50,700 nt of DNA from assembly GCA_030041115.1 (NCBI GenBank), contig JASHOM010000071.1:1-50700 (forward strand). The letters are read 5' to 3'. Of the stretch, positions 1-10,713 are shown piece by piece; positions within the stretch are counted from its first letter, which is position 1; every line of letters starts with the position of its first letter. The DNA comes from Vulcanimicrobiota bacterium. Its GTDB lineage: Bacteria > Vulcanimicrobiota > Vulcanimicrobiia > Vulcanimicrobiales > Vulcanimicrobiaceae. The notes under the pieces are model-generated. The model did not search any database. It had not been told where the DNA came from and saw only the letters and a program-made list of their open reading frames with translations. The position numbers and the translations under genes are program-made.

Positions 1-134
1 AGCGTGGTCTTTCCGGCGCCGGAGGGACCGACGACCGCGACGGTTTTGCCCCGCTCCACGTCGATCGAAACGTTGTCGAGTGCGCGTTGGGCGCAGGCGT
101 TGTACTGGAAAACGAGCTCGCGCGCGGAAAGCAC
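1..134 (-). CDS. ABC transporter ATP-binding protein (N-terminal fragment, truncated by window edge)
   Basis: Minus-strand reading gives VLSARELVFQYNACAQRALDNVSIDVERGKTVAVVGPSGAGKTT with Walker A GPSGAGKTT; GTG start near 134. Confidence 0.75.
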   Translation of the reverse strand, partial: MLSARELVFQYNACAQRALDNVSIDVERGKTVAVVGPSGAGKTT

Positions 135-140
135 CGGCTC

Positions 141-440
141 CTACCGCGCCGCAGGATCGAGCGTGAAATACTCCTCGCGCGCGCCGGCATCGCCCGCGCG
201 CGCGCGCTCGACCACGTCGCGCAGCCAGGTGACGGCGGCATCGTCGGCCTTGCGTCCAGCGAGAACCAAGCGCAAGGCAATGAGCGCGAGATCCGGCGTG
301 CGCGCGCCCAGGCGCTGCATGCCCTCGTAAAAGGGCGGCGCGCCTTCGGCCTCCGGCCGGCTCTCGAGCAGTGCGCGCACGACCTCTGCTTTCGAAGGGG
401 TACCGCCGAGAAGGTAGCCGTCGAGCAACTCGAAGTCCAT
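141..440 (-). CDS. small hypothetical protein, adjacent to the ABC ATPase gene
   Basis: 99-aa ORF ending 7 nt before the ABC ATPase start; no recognised domain. Confidence 0.5.
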   Translation of the reverse strand: MDFELLDGYLLGGTPSKAEVVRALLESRPEAEGAPPFYEGMQRLGARTPDLALIALRLVLAGRKADDAAVTWLRDVVERARAGDAGAREEYFTLDPAAR

Positions 441-445
441 CGTTC

Positions 446-1900
446 ATGGGCTTCGCCACGCGTACCGGTTTGCTCTGCGCGCTCATGTTGGGCGCGCTTG
501 GAGCAAATGGGAGCGAAAACGACGTCGTCCGCCTGCTGGAGCGAATGCGCGCGGCGGCAGGTCCGGTTTGGCAGGCCCACATCGTCTCGGTGTCGAGACT
601 GACGCTGGCAGGAACGGCGAACCTGGTTTCCAGCGACAGCGCCGGGCTGCGGATAACGGTGCGCCATTGCACCGGCGAAGTCTGCAACGGTACCTATTTC
701 GACGGTGAGCACCTCTACTCGATCAATATGAACGGAACGGCGCTGGCCGACTCACTCGAGCCGGAGCCGTTCCTGCGCTCGCTGCGACTCGTCGCGTCGC
801 TCGAATTCCTTTCACCAACCTTCCTGGCGCATGGCGGCGAGGTCGGCGACGCGGGAGCGGGGACGTTCGCCGGCAGACGCTATCGAACCATCGTCGTGGG
901 CGACGTCAATGCCGTTCCGCTCCGTCTCTACGTCGATCCGCAAACCGCGTTGATTCGGCTCGCGCGGGAAGTCGGCGGCAGCGAAACGTTCGAGTATGGC
1001 GACTACCGCCGCGCGGGCATCCTTCGACTGCCGTTTGAAGTGCTTCACGACGGACAGCTCTTCGAGCGGTACGACGATCGTGCCGCGGTCTCGTCGAGCT
1101 TCACGTCTCCGCATGGACCGACTCCATCCTTTCGGGGACGGCCCGACGACGTGCCGACCGATCCGCGCTCGGTCACGCCGATCGTCGCGTGCAGCGTCGG
1201 CGGCATCGCGGTGCGTTGCCTGGTGGACTCGGGGAACTCCGGTCTTTCGATCAGTTCCGAACTCGCGAGCCGGCTCGGAGCACCGGTCGTGGGGAGCTAT
1301 CAAGTGCGCGGATTGGGCGGTTACTCCACCCAGGTCGTGCGCGCCGGACCGCTTCGCATCGGCAACGCCACCTATCCGGAGGCCTATTACGCGGTGCTCA
1401 CGGATCTGCGCCGGTACGGTTACGACGTCGTGCTCGGGGCCGACGTCATCGCCGCAACCGGCGTTGAGATCGACGCGAGCGCGCACGTCATCCGCTTCGC
1501 CGCGCCGATCGAGCAGAGCCCGATCGTTTTGCCGATCTCGTTCCAGACCTTCGTGCCGGTCGTCGACGTGGGTCTCGGCGGCGTCCCGGCAGCACTAGCA
1601 GTAGACACGGGCGACGAGTCGAACATCAATCTCGCGTACGACTTTTATGCCAAACATCCGGGACTCTTCAGCGTCAGCCAACGGCGCTCGGTCAGCGGAA
1701 TCGGAGGAAGCAGCGTCGAGTTGATCGGTGTCATTCCACAGGTGACCCTTGGTGATTACCGCACCGGGCCCCAGGTGATCGGAACGACGCAGACGCTGCG
1801 CGGAACCGCCTTCGGTCATCTCGGTGCCGCGTTCTTGGGACAGTTCGTCGTCCAGTTGAACTACGCCGCGGCCGAGCTGCGATTGATTCCGAAGACGTGA
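446..1900 (+). CDS. secreted retropepsin-like aspartyl protease family protein
   Basis: Signal-like N-terminus from ATG 446 (MGFATRTGLLCALMLGALGANG); two aspartyl-protease-like motifs (CLVDSGNSGLSISSELASRLG and LAVDTGDESNINL). Confidence 0.75.
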   Translation: MGFATRTGLLCALMLGALGANGSENDVVRLLERMRAAAGPVWQAHIVSVSRLTLAGTANLVSSDSAGLRITVRHCTGEVCNGTYFDGEHLYSINMNGTALADSLEPEPFLRSLRLVASLEFLSPTFLAHGGEVGDAGAGTFAGRRYRTIVVGDVNAVPLRLYVDPQTALIRLAREVGGSETFEYGDYRRAGILRLPFEVLHDGQLFERYDDRAAVSSSFTSPHGPTPSFRGRPDDVPTDPRSVTPIVACSVGGIAVRCLVDSGNSGLSISSELASRLGAPVVGSYQVRGLGGYSTQVVRAGPLRIGNATYPEAYYAVLTDLRRYGYDVVLGADVIAATGVEIDASAHVIRFAAPIEQSPIVLPISFQTFVPVVDVGLGGVPAALAVDTGDESNINLAYDFYAKHPGLFSVSQRRSVSGIGGSSVELIGVIPQVTLGDYRTGPQVIGTTQTLRGTAFGHLGAAFLGQFVVQLNYAAAELRLIPKT

Positions 1901-2454
1901 GTGGGCTCGTGGCCCGGCGGCTCGCCGCGTGTGTCGCGTTGGCGGCCTTCGCAAGCGGTCCGCGAGCGAGCGCGATGGCCCTCGACCGCTGTACGGTCGT
2001 CGCCGTCGAGATGATGGACAGCGTCGACTCCTCCGACGCCCGCCCGGGTGATTTCTTCCGGTTCGAAACGGTCAACGCCGTCACGAGCGGAGCGCTGGTC
2101 GTCATTCCGGCGCGCACGATGGGCTACGGCATCGTCACCGTTGCGGCGCCGGCCGGCCGCGACGCACGGCCGGGCACGCTCGTTCTGGAGCCGCTTTATC
2201 TCACGCTGCCCGACGGCAAACGTCTGGGCGTCGTGCTCAATCATAATACGGATTCGCTGGAAAAGTCGGGTCCGAACGACAGCATCCCCGGTTATCTCGG
2301 CGCGATCCCGGTCTTCGGCGTCGGCGCCGCGATCGGCATCTTCAATTACTTTCGAAAAGGGAAGAACATCGTCGTCCCCAGGGGAACCGTCTTCACGATC
2401 TTTCCCAGCGACGACCCGTCGGTCGAACGCTGTCAGGATCATCCAACCTATTGA
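1897..2454 (+). CDS. secreted hypothetical protein
   Basis: GTG start overlaps the upstream stop (GTGA); signal-like N-terminus; 185 aa. Confidence 0.6.
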   Translation: MSGLVARRLAACVALAAFASGPRASAMALDRCTVVAVEMMDSVDSSDARPGDFFRFETVNAVTSGALVVIPARTMGYGIVTVAAPAGRDARPGTLVLEPLYLTLPDGKRLGVVLNHNTDSLEKSGPNDSIPGYLGAIPVFGVGAAIGIFNYFRKGKNIVVPRGTVFTIFPSDDPSVERCQDHPTY

Positions 2455-2457
2455 GAG

Positions 2458-2748
2458 TCAACGACCTACGCCGTGGAGAACGACGCGCCGAGCGCTGGTG
2501 CTGGTGCTGGTGCTGACGCTCAAGCTCACGCTCGTGCTCGTGCTGTCCGATTTCGGCAGCGAGCAATCGACGCCGCTTCGAGCCAGACGGCAGCGTTGGT
2601 CGGTGATTTGATCGACGCGCCAGAGCACGCCGCCGATTCGCTCGTAGCGATATCGCATGAAGGATTGGAATGTGAGTGCGGCGATCGCGCCCGATAGAAC
2701 CGCTACGAGCGCCCACGTCGCGACGTGCAACCATCGAAATTGCAACAC
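2458..2748 (-). CDS. small membrane protein with Ser-X low-complexity C-terminal tail
   Basis: One hydrophobic helix (WALVAVLSGAIAALTF) followed by STSTSVSLSVSTSTSTSA. An antisense ORF covers the same span, so strand is not certain. Confidence 0.45.
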   Translation of the reverse strand: MLQFRWLHVATWALVAVLSGAIAALTFQSFMRYRYERIGGVLWRVDQITDQRCRLARSGVDCSLPKSDSTSTSVSLSVSTSTSTSARRVVLHGVGR

Positions 2749-2981
2749 CGTAATGCTCTCCGCGTACGCAATAAGATTTTGGGATACGGCTAGAATTGTG
2801 CCGGGCGCAACGTTTACCTTCTCGCCGTCGCAAGAAAATCGCGCATGTCTTTAAATAACCTTAACGCGATTAGCAGGCACAACTAACCAGCCATGCAACC
2901 GACGCAACCGTCGTCCACCTATCCGACGCACAAGAGGGCCGCAGGTTGCTTTTTGCCGGCGCTTACCGCGAGGGTCATGCA

Positions 2982-4646
2982 ATGAATAGAACAAGCACGA
3001 TACCGTTAGCCGGCTCGGCCGAGCACGTTTTTCCCGAGCTCACGCCGGCACAGATCGATCGAATCGCTCCTCACGGACGCGTGCGATCGGTTGCGGCCGG
3101 CGAAGTGCTCATCGATCAGGGCGAAAGCGCCATGCCGTTCTTCGTCGTACTCGCCGGAGAGCTCGAATCGGTACGTCCGCTCGAGACGATCGAGACGCTG
3201 ATCATGGCCATCGGTCCGCATCAGTTTACCGGCGAGATCAATACGCTCTCGGGACGGGCGGCGCTCTTTCGGACGCGCGCGACGCAGCCGGGCGAAGTCA
3301 TCGAGCTCGATCACCGGCACTTGCTCGCCTTGTTGCAGACCGACGAAGAGCTCGGCGAGATCGTGACGCGCGCCTTTCTGCTGCGGCGGATCGGGCTCGT
3401 GACCGCCGGCGTCGGCGACGTCGCGCTGATCGGGTCGAAGCATTCGGCCGACACGCTGCGGATCAAGGAATTCCTGGCGAGAAACGGTCATCCGTACGCG
3501 TACATCGATCTCGAGCAAAACGCCGAGGTCGAGGGGCTGATGGGTACGTTTCATTTCGCTCCCGAGGACGTGCCGGTGGTCATTTGCCGGAGCCGCGAAG
3601 TATTGCGCAACCCGAAGAATACGGAGCTCGCGCAATGTTTGGGTTTCAACGAATCGATCGATCCGCGGCAGATTCGCGATCTCGTCGTCATCGGCGCGGG
3701 TCCCTCGGGTCTCGCCGCGGCCGTCTACGGTGCGTCGGAGGGCCTCGACGTTCTCGTCGTCGAGGCCAGCTCGCCCGGCGGTCAGGCCGGCTCGAGCTCG
3801 CGCATCGAAAACTACCTCGGCTTCCCGACGGGCGTGACGGGTTTGGAGTTGGCGGCGCGCGCGTACACGCAGGCCGAGCGGTTCGGCGCTCAGATGCTCG
3901 TCGCCACGGCGACCCGGCTGGAATGCGAGCGTACGCCCTACGTCGTTGCAACCGACAACGGCGAGCAGATACCGGCGCGCAGCATCGTCATCGCGACCGG
4001 CGCGCAGTATCGCCGGCTACCCCTCGAGAATCTCTCCCGCTTCGAGGGCGCCGGCGTTTATTACGCCGCGACCAAAATCGAAGGGCAGCTCTGCGGGGGC
4101 GAGGACGTCATCGTCGTGGGCGCCGGAAATTCGGCGGGCCAGGCGGCGATCTATCTATCGCAAACGTCGCGGGTCCACTTGCTCGTACGCTCGGGCACGC
4201 TTGCCGCGAGCATGTCGCGTTACCTTAGCCGCCGGATCGAGGAGACCGCGCAAATCGAGCTGCATTTGCATACCGAGATCGTCGCGCTGGAGGGAAACGA
4301 TCGACTCGAAACGGTGCGATGGCGGAACAATCAGAGCGGGGCGATCGAGGAGCACGAGATCCGGCACGTCTTCGTGATGACCGGCGGCGTTCCGAACACC
4401 GCCTGGCTGGACGGTTGCCTCGAGCTCGATGACAAAGGGTTCGTCAAAACCGGGCCGAGTCTCTCGCCGGAGGATCTGAATGCCGCGCGCTGGCCGCTCT
4501 TGCGCGCGCCTCAATTGCTCGAAAGCAGCCTCCCGGGAGTCTTTGCCGTCGGCGATGCACGCAGCGGAAGCGTGAAACGCGTCGCGTCGGCGGTTGGCGA
4601 GGGATCGATCGCCATCTCCCTCGTCCACCAAGTTCTCCAGCAATGA
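2982..4646 (+). CDS. cyclic-nucleotide-binding domain + thioredoxin-reductase-like FAD oxidoreductase
   Basis: N-terminal cNMP-like domain, then VVIGAGPSGLAAAVYGASEGLDVLVVEASSPGGQAGSSSRIENYLGFP, VIVVGAGNSAGQAAIYL, GVFAVGDARSGSVKRVASAVGEGS. Confidence 0.85.
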   Translation: MNRTSTIPLAGSAEHVFPELTPAQIDRIAPHGRVRSVAAGEVLIDQGESAMPFFVVLAGELESVRPLETIETLIMAIGPHQFTGEINTLSGRAALFRTRATQPGEVIELDHRHLLALLQTDEELGEIVTRAFLLRRIGLVTAGVGDVALIGSKHSADTLRIKEFLARNGHPYAYIDLEQNAEVEGLMGTFHFAPEDVPVVICRSREVLRNPKNTELAQCLGFNESIDPRQIRDLVVIGAGPSGLAAAVYGASEGLDVLVVEASSPGGQAGSSSRIENYLGFPTGVTGLELAARAYTQAERFGAQMLVATATRLECERTPYVVATDNGEQIPARSIVIATGAQYRRLPLENLSRFEGAGVYYAATKIEGQLCGGEDVIVVGAGNSAGQAAIYLSQTSRVHLLVRSGTLAASMSRYLSRRIEETAQIELHLHTEIVALEGNDRLETVRWRNNQSGAIEEHEIRHVFVMTGGVPNTAWLDGCLELDDKGFVKTGPSLSPEDLNAARWPLLRAPQLLESSLPGVFAVGDARSGSVKRVASAVGEGSIAISLVHQVLQQ

Positions 4647-4653
4647 GTCGCGG

Positions 4654-5202
4654 CTACGACTCTCGGACGGCCTCGGCGTCGATGACGATGTCGATTCGAG
4701 GGCTCACGACGACGCCGCCGTTGGGCATCTCGTCGTTCCAACTCACGTTGAAGTCGTAGCGATCGATGCTGGTCCGGGCGACGAACCCGGCGCGCGTCTT
4801 GGGTCCCTTGTTCACTCCCTCTTCCCACCACGGGGTCTCCCACATCCCGAGATACCGCACGCGAAGCGTCACCGGACGACTGACGTCGCGAATCGTCAGA
4901 TCGCCGGCGACGCGATAGTCGGTCGGACCGACGAGCGAAACGCCGGTGCTCCTGAAGCGAATCTCGGGGTATCGCTCGCACGCGAGAAAATCGGCGCTGC
5001 GGAGATGATCGTCGCGCGCGTCGACGCCGGTCCAGCAGTTCGACGCGGCGATCGCGGCTTCGACGGCCAGGTCGCGGGGATGCTCCGGATCGAACTCGAG
5101 GCTGCCGGTAACGTTCTTGAACGAGCCGCGCACCCACGTCACCATCATATGACGCGCACGAAACTCCGCTGCGGTGTGCCCGGGTTCGAAAAACCACTTC
5201 AT
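4654..5202 (-). CDS. YceI-like family protein
   Basis: ATG 5202; [39 protein letters not shown]...RSTGVSL..YRVAGDLTIRDVSRPVTLRV. Confidence 0.85.
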   Translation of the reverse strand: MKWFFEPGHTAAEFRARHMMVTWVRGSFKNVTGSLEFDPEHPRDLAVEAAIAASNCWTGVDARDDHLRSADFLACERYPEIRFRSTGVSLVGPTDYRVAGDLTIRDVSRPVTLRVRYLGMWETPWWEEGVNKGPKTRAGFVARTSIDRYDFNVSWNDEMPNGGVVVSPRIDIVIDAEAVRES

Positions 5203-6106
5203 GAGGTACCCTTTTAGGCAAGGAATCCGGAACGACCCTGCTCTCGGATGCACCTCGAAAGGTGAAAAAAGTCGGGGGCGAGGAGATAGCTGCCTATGTT
5301 GGTCGCACGTCGGGTGCCGCCGTATTCCTGAGCATGCCGGTTCGCGCCGGCATTTCCGCACGAGCGACGGCGCGGAGATCGCCTTCACGGAAAGCGGCTC
5401 CGGTCAACCGGTCCTTCTCTTCGTCCATGGCTGGCAGGCCGATTCTTCGGTCTGGCGCGACACCGTCGACGCGTTGGGGCCGCGCACGCATGCCGTCACG
5501 GTCGATCTGCGCGGCAGCGCGCAATCGCGCCGGGCGCCCGGACCGTATCGCGTCGAGCGTTTTGCCGCCGATCTTCGCGAGCTGGTCGAGGGTCGCGGCT
5601 GGGCTCCCGTCGTCATCGTCGGACATTCGATGGGCGGCACCGTAGCATTGCGCTTGGCGGTCGACGCACCGGACGCAACGCGGTCGCTCGTCTTGATCGC
5701 ACCGGTGCCGGCAAGCGGCGGCGGATACTCCGCCAAAGGCGCGGCGTACTTGCGGGCGACCGCCGGGGATCCCGCCGCCGCGAGAAGCTGGCTCGCGCGA
5801 ACGCTTGCGAACCCCGCCGGTCCGGCGCTCGAACGATTGTGCGCCGCCGCGGCGCAGAGCGAGCGTTCCGTCGCGCTGCAGTCGTTCGAATCGTGGGCCT
5901 ACGCCGATTTTGCGGAGGAGACCCGCCGCATCGCGGCACCCGCGCTCGTGATCGCACCGCAGCACGACGCTCCCGAGGCGGTCGAACGCAAGGTCGCGGC
6001 GTTGCTGCCCGATGCGCGATGCGTCGTGCTGCCGAACTGCGCGCACTACGCCATCGTCGAGAATCCCGCCGGGATCGCGCAGCTCATACGTGAGTTCGTC
6101 GCGTGA
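5201..6106 (+). CDS. alpha/beta hydrolase (start codon uncertain)
   Basis: [25 protein letters not shown] nucleophile elbow, C-terminal [22 protein letters not shown]. The first ~35 residues from ATG 5201 may be non-coding. Confidence 0.8.
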   Translation: MRYPFRQGIRNDPALGCTSKGEKSRGRGDSCLCWSHVGCRRIPEHAGSRRHFRTSDGAEIAFTESGSGQPVLLFVHGWQADSSVWRDTVDALGPRTHAVTVDLRGSAQSRRAPGPYRVERFAADLRELVEGRGWAPVVIVGHSMGGTVALRLAVDAPDATRSLVLIAPVPASGGGYSAKGAAYLRATAGDPAAARSWLARTLANPAGPALERLCAAAAQSERSVALQSFESWAYADFAEETRRIAAPALVIAPQHDAPEAVERKVAALLPDARCVVLPNCAHYAIVENPAGIAQLIREFVA

Positions 6107-8766
6107 ACGCGGAGCGTAAGCGGCTCGAAAAGGACCGGGAGAAAGCTCTGTGGCATCGCTGGGGACCCTACCTGAGCGAGCGTCAGTGGGGAACCGTACG
6201 CGAGGATTACAGCGCCGGCGGCACGGCGTGGGAGTATTTGCCGCACGATCACGCTCGCTCGCGCGCCTATCGCTGGGGCGAAGACGGCATCGCCGGCATC
6301 TGCGACCGGTATCAGTTGCTCTGTTTCTCGGTGGCGATGTGGAACGGGCGGGATCCGATCGTCAAGGAGCGCCTGTTCGGACTCGGCGGCAACGAGGGCA
6401 ATCACGGCGAGGACGTCAAGGAATATTATTTTTTTCTCGACGCGGTGCCGTCGCATGCCTACATGAAGATGCTCTACCGGTATCCGCAGGGCGGGTTTCC
6501 GTATACGCGACTCGTCGAGGAGAATCGCCGCCGCACGCGGCTCGATCCGGAGTACGAGCTGATCGATACGGGCGCGTTCGATAACGATCGTTTTTTCGAC
6601 GTTTACGTCGAGTACGCCAAAGCCGCGCCCGACGACATTCTGGTCCGCATCACCGTCGTCAATCGCGCGGCGGAGCGGGCTACGCTGACGCTGCTGCCGA
6701 CGCTTTGGTTTCGCAATACGTGGTCGTGGCGTTCCGGCGCGGCGAAACCCACGCTCGAGGCGGAGAGTTTCGAGCCCGACATCAAGGCCGTTCGCGCGCA
6801 CGACGAGCGCCTCGGAACGTTCCGGCTCTACTGCGAAGAGGCCGAGGAACTCCTTTTCACTGAAAACGAGACCAACGCGGCGCGCCTTTTCGGCGCCGCC
6901 GGCGGATCGCCGTACGTGAAGGACGGCATCAACGATTGCGTCGTCGAGGGAAAGCGCGACGCCGTGAATCCGGCCGCCATGGGAACGAAGTGCTCCGCGC
7001 GATACTCGCTCGACGTTCCGCCCGGCCGCAGCCAAGTCGTCCGGCTACGCCTCGCTAACCGCGTGCTCGGCGAGCCCTTCGACGACTTCGAGAAGCTCTT
7101 CGAGCAACGCATCGCCGAGGCAGACGAGTTTTACGGCGAGCTCAACGAGTTTCCCGTTAGCGACGACGAGCGCGCGGTGCAGCGCCAGGCCCTCGCGGGG
7201 CTTCTGTGGAGCAAGCAGTTCTACAATTACGTCATTCACGATTGGCTGACGGGAGATCCGTTGCAGCCCCCGCCGCCCGAGTCGCGCAAGCTCGGCCGTA
7301 ATTCGGGCTGGGATCACTTCTACAGCGATGACGTGCTGGCGATGCCCGACACCTGGGAGTATCCCTGGTTCGCCGCGTGGGATCTCGGGTTTCACTGCGT
7401 CGCTCTCGCGCTGATCGACCCCGAGTTCGCAAAGATTCAGCTCTCGCTGCTGACGCGCGAATACTACATGCATCCCAACGGTCAGATTCCCGCGTACGAG
7501 TGGGCATTCGGCGACGTCAATCCTCCGGTCCAAGCGTGGGCGGCGTACCGCGTCTTCAAAATCGAACGTAAGCGCACGGGAGCCGGCGACCTCTTCTTCC
7601 TCGAACGCGTCTTTCAGAAGCTGCTGCTGAACTTCACCTGGTGGGTGAACCGCAAGGACGTTGCCGGGCGCAACGTCTTCCAGGGCGGCTTTCTCGGACT
7701 CGACAACATCGGGATCTTCGACCGCAGCGCGCCGCTGCCGGACGGCGGACGGCTCGATCAGGCCGACGGCACGAGCTGGATGGGCGTTTTTACCCTGAAC
7801 ATGTTGGTCATCGCGCTCGAACTCGCGCTCGAGATGCCCGTCTACGAAGACATCGCGTCGAAGTTCTTCGAGCACTTCCTGCTGATCGCCGATGCGATGA
7901 ACAAGATCGGCGGAGTCGAGGATCGTGGGCTTTGGGACGACGAGGACGGCTTTTACTACGATTATCTCCACGCAAACGGCCAGGTGATCCCACTGCAGAT
8001 TCGCTCGCTCGTCGGCTTGACGCCCCTGCTCGCGGTCGAAACCTTCGACGGAACGATCCGCGAGAAGCTGCCGAACTTCGCCAAGCGGGTGGAGTGGTTC
8101 GTTCGCAACCGGCCCGATCTCATCGAGAACATCGCGGAGATGAACGTCGGAGGCATCGGCATCCATCACATTCTCGCCATCGCCGATCGCGGCCGGCTGG
8201 AACGTCTGTTGCGCCGCATGCTGGACGAGGCGGAGTTTCTCTCGCCGTACGGCATCCGCTCGCTCTCGCGCGAGCACGCCGTCCATCCGTACTCACTCGT
8301 GCTCGACGACAAGGAGTACCGGATCGACTACGAGCCGGCGGAGTCGACCGGCGGACTCTTCGGCGGCAATTCGAACTGGCGCGGACCGGTGTGGTTTCCG
8401 ATCAACTATCTCATCATCGAGGCCTTGCAGAAGTACCACTACTTTTACGGCGACGATTTCAAGGTCGAGATGCCGACGGGCTCGGGCCGGCTGATGACGC
8501 TGTGGGAAGTGTCGATGGAGCTGTCGCACCGGTTGATGGCGATCTTCACCCGCGACCAGGACGGGCGTCGCGCCGTCTTCGGCGCGAACGAGACCTTCCA
8601 GCGCAGCCCGCTCTGGCGCGACTACGTTCCTTTTTACGAGTATTTTCACGGCGATGACGGGAGCGGACTCGGCGCGAGTCATCAGACCGGCTGGACCGCG
8701 CTGGTCGCCAAATTGATCCAACAGCACGGCGAGTATTGCCGGCAGGGAAAGCACCCGTTTGGCTGA
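6103..8766 (+). CDS. MGH1-like / GH63-type glycoside hydrolase (glucosidase)
   Basis: 887 aa, ATG overlaps previous stop; [46 protein letters not shown]-like and [17 protein letters not shown] motifs. Confidence 0.85.
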   Translation: MNAERKRLEKDREKALWHRWGPYLSERQWGTVREDYSAGGTAWEYLPHDHARSRAYRWGEDGIAGICDRYQLLCFSVAMWNGRDPIVKERLFGLGGNEGNHGEDVKEYYFFLDAVPSHAYMKMLYRYPQGGFPYTRLVEENRRRTRLDPEYELIDTGAFDNDRFFDVYVEYAKAAPDDILVRITVVNRAAERATLTLLPTLWFRNTWSWRSGAAKPTLEAESFEPDIKAVRAHDERLGTFRLYCEEAEELLFTENETNAARLFGAAGGSPYVKDGINDCVVEGKRDAVNPAAMGTKCSARYSLDVPPGRSQVVRLRLANRVLGEPFDDFEKLFEQRIAEADEFYGELNEFPVSDDERAVQRQALAGLLWSKQFYNYVIHDWLTGDPLQPPPPESRKLGRNSGWDHFYSDDVLAMPDTWEYPWFAAWDLGFHCVALALIDPEFAKIQLSLLTREYYMHPNGQIPAYEWAFGDVNPPVQAWAAYRVFKIERKRTGAGDLFFLERVFQKLLLNFTWWVNRKDVAGRNVFQGGFLGLDNIGIFDRSAPLPDGGRLDQADGTSWMGVFTLNMLVIALELALEMPVYEDIASKFFEHFLLIADAMNKIGGVEDRGLWDDEDGFYYDYLHANGQVIPLQIRSLVGLTPLLAVETFDGTIREKLPNFAKRVEWFVRNRPDLIENIAEMNVGGIGIHHILAIADRGRLERLLRRMLDEAEFLSPYGIRSLSREHAVHPYSLVLDDKEYRIDYEPAESTGGLFGGNSNWRGPVWFPINYLIIEALQKYHYFYGDDFKVEMPTGSGRLMTLWEVSMELSHRLMAIFTRDQDGRRAVFGANETFQRSPLWRDYVPFYEYFHGDDGSGLGASHQTGWTALVAKLIQQHGEYCRQGKHPFG

Positions 8767-10699
8767 CGCGGCCGAGCATCCGATTGCGTTCGGGCGCGCG
8801 ATCTGCGGGGACTTGGCACAAGCCGAGCGACGCGAGTGGCTCGTCACCAACGGGTTGGGCGGATTTGCTTCGGGAACGATCGCCGGAACCTTGACGCGGC
8901 GTTACCACGGGCTGCTCGTCGCCGCCTTGCGGCCGCCGCTCGCGCGCACGCTCTTGGTTACGAAATTCGACGAAACCGTCCGGTACCGCGATAGCGCCTA
9001 CGAACTGGCCGCGAATCGCTGGAAGAACGACTACGTCGCGGGGCGCGGCTTCGAACTGATCGAGCGATTCTATCTCGACGCAATGAGCCCGGTTTGGCGT
9101 TACGCGACCGCCGATGCGCTGCTCGAAAAGCGCATCTGGATGACGCGTGGAACCGATGCCACCTTCGTCGCGTACACCGTGCTGCGCGCGGCCGCGCCGC
9201 TCGTGCTGCAACTGCGCGCGCTCGTGAACTACCGCGACTTTCACGCCAACACGCACGCCGCCGACTGGGCAATGACGGTGACGCCGCGGCCGCACGCACT
9301 TCGCGTCGAAGCCTATGACGGCGCCACTGCGTTCTTCGTCGCGGCGGATCGCGGCGAGTGGAGCATCGAGAACGTCTGGTATCGCGATTTCGTTTTGGCC
9401 CGGGAGTCGCTGCGCGGGTTGGACGATCGCGACGACAATCTCTGCGCCGGCAGTCTGGCGGTGACGCTCGCAGAGGGAGAGAGCCTCACGCTGACGGCAG
9501 GCCTCAGCCTCGACGGTCTGGGCACGAGCCCTTCGAAGTCCGCATCGCAGGGCGACCGGCCCTGGTGGATCGTGCAGCTCGAGCGAGCGGCGGAGCAGTT
9601 CATCGTCGCCCGCCCGGCCGCCGGCGAGCCCGACGGATGCTCGATCATTGCCGGCTATCATTGGTTCGGCGACTGGGGACGCGACACGATGATCGCGCTT
9701 CCCGGCTTGACGCTGGCGACCGGACGCGCCGAGGTCGCCAAGAGGATCTTGAGGGCGTTTGCGCCGCTGGTCGACCGCGGCATGCTGCCGAACTGCTTTC
9801 CCGAGACGAACGGCGTTGCGCAGTACAATACCGCCGACGCCGCGCTTTGGTATGTCGAAGCTGCCGCTGCGTACCTCGATGCAACCGGCGACCAGGCGAC
9901 GATGCTGGCGTTATGGCCTTCGCTTTGCGACGTCGTTGCCGGCTATCGCAATGGCACGCGCTACGGCATTCACATGGATGACGACGGCCTCATCGTCGCC
10001 GGCGCACCCGGCGTGCAGCTCACGTGGATGGACGCGAAGATCGGCGATTGGGTGGTGACCCCGCGGATGGGCAAACCCGTCGAGATCGCGGCCCTGTGGT
10101 ACAACGCGCTGGAACGCATGGCGGCAATAGCGGCGCTGCTGCGCGAACCGTGCGAAGAATACGCCGCGCTGGCCAAGCTCGCGCGCGCCGGCTTTGCGAG
10201 ATATTGGAACGCGAGCGCGGGCTTTTGCTACGATGTCATCGACGGACCGGACGGCAACGACCCCGCGCTGCGTCCGAATCAAATCTTTGCCGCTTCGCTG
10301 CCCTATTCACCGCTGCCGCCGGACCGCCAACGGGGCGTCGTCGATGCATGCGCCGCGCAGCTTCTGACGACCAACGGCTTGCGGACGCTCGCGCCCGGCG
10401 ATCCGCGTTTCATTCCGGCGTACGCAGGATCGCCGCGCGAGCGCGACGCGGCCTACCATCAGGGCACCGTCTGGCCCTGGCTGCTCGGACCGTTTGCGAT
10501 CGCGCATGCGCGCGCTCACGGCGACAAGGAGCGCGCGCGTTCGTTTCTGGCGCCGCTGGCGGACCAACTTCTCGATCACGGCTTGGGCAGCATCTCCGAG
10601 ATCGCCGGCGCGACCGCACCGTTTCGTCCGGACGGCGCGATCGCCCAGGCCTGGTCCGTCGCCGAGCTCTTGCGCGCGTGGAAGGCTCTAGCCGACTGA
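8759..10699 (+). CDS. amylo-alpha-1,6-glucosidase / glycogen debranching enzyme (GH133-like)
   Basis: [67 protein letters not shown]. Confidence 0.88.
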   Translation: MADAAEHPIAFGRAICGDLAQAERREWLVTNGLGGFASGTIAGTLTRRYHGLLVAALRPPLARTLLVTKFDETVRYRDSAYELAANRWKNDYVAGRGFELIERFYLDAMSPVWRYATADALLEKRIWMTRGTDATFVAYTVLRAAAPLVLQLRALVNYRDFHANTHAADWAMTVTPRPHALRVEAYDGATAFFVAADRGEWSIENVWYRDFVLARESLRGLDDRDDNLCAGSLAVTLAEGESLTLTAGLSLDGLGTSPSKSASQGDRPWWIVQLERAAEQFIVARPAAGEPDGCSIIAGYHWFGDWGRDTMIALPGLTLATGRAEVAKRILRAFAPLVDRGMLPNCFPETNGVAQYNTADAALWYVEAAAAYLDATGDQATMLALWPSLCDVVAGYRNGTRYGIHMDDDGLIVAGAPGVQLTWMDAKIGDWVVTPRMGKPVEIAALWYNALERMAAIAALLREPCEEYAALAKLARAGFARYWNASAGFCYDVIDGPDGNDPALRPNQIFAASLPYSPLPPDRQRGVVDACAAQLLTTNGLRTLAPGDPRFIPAYAGSPRERDAAYHQGTVWPWLLGPFAIAHARAHGDKERARSFLAPLADQLLDHGLGSISEIAGATAPFRPDGAIAQAWSVAELLRAWKALAD

Positions 10700-10713
10700 A
10701 CTCGAGAGCGGGC

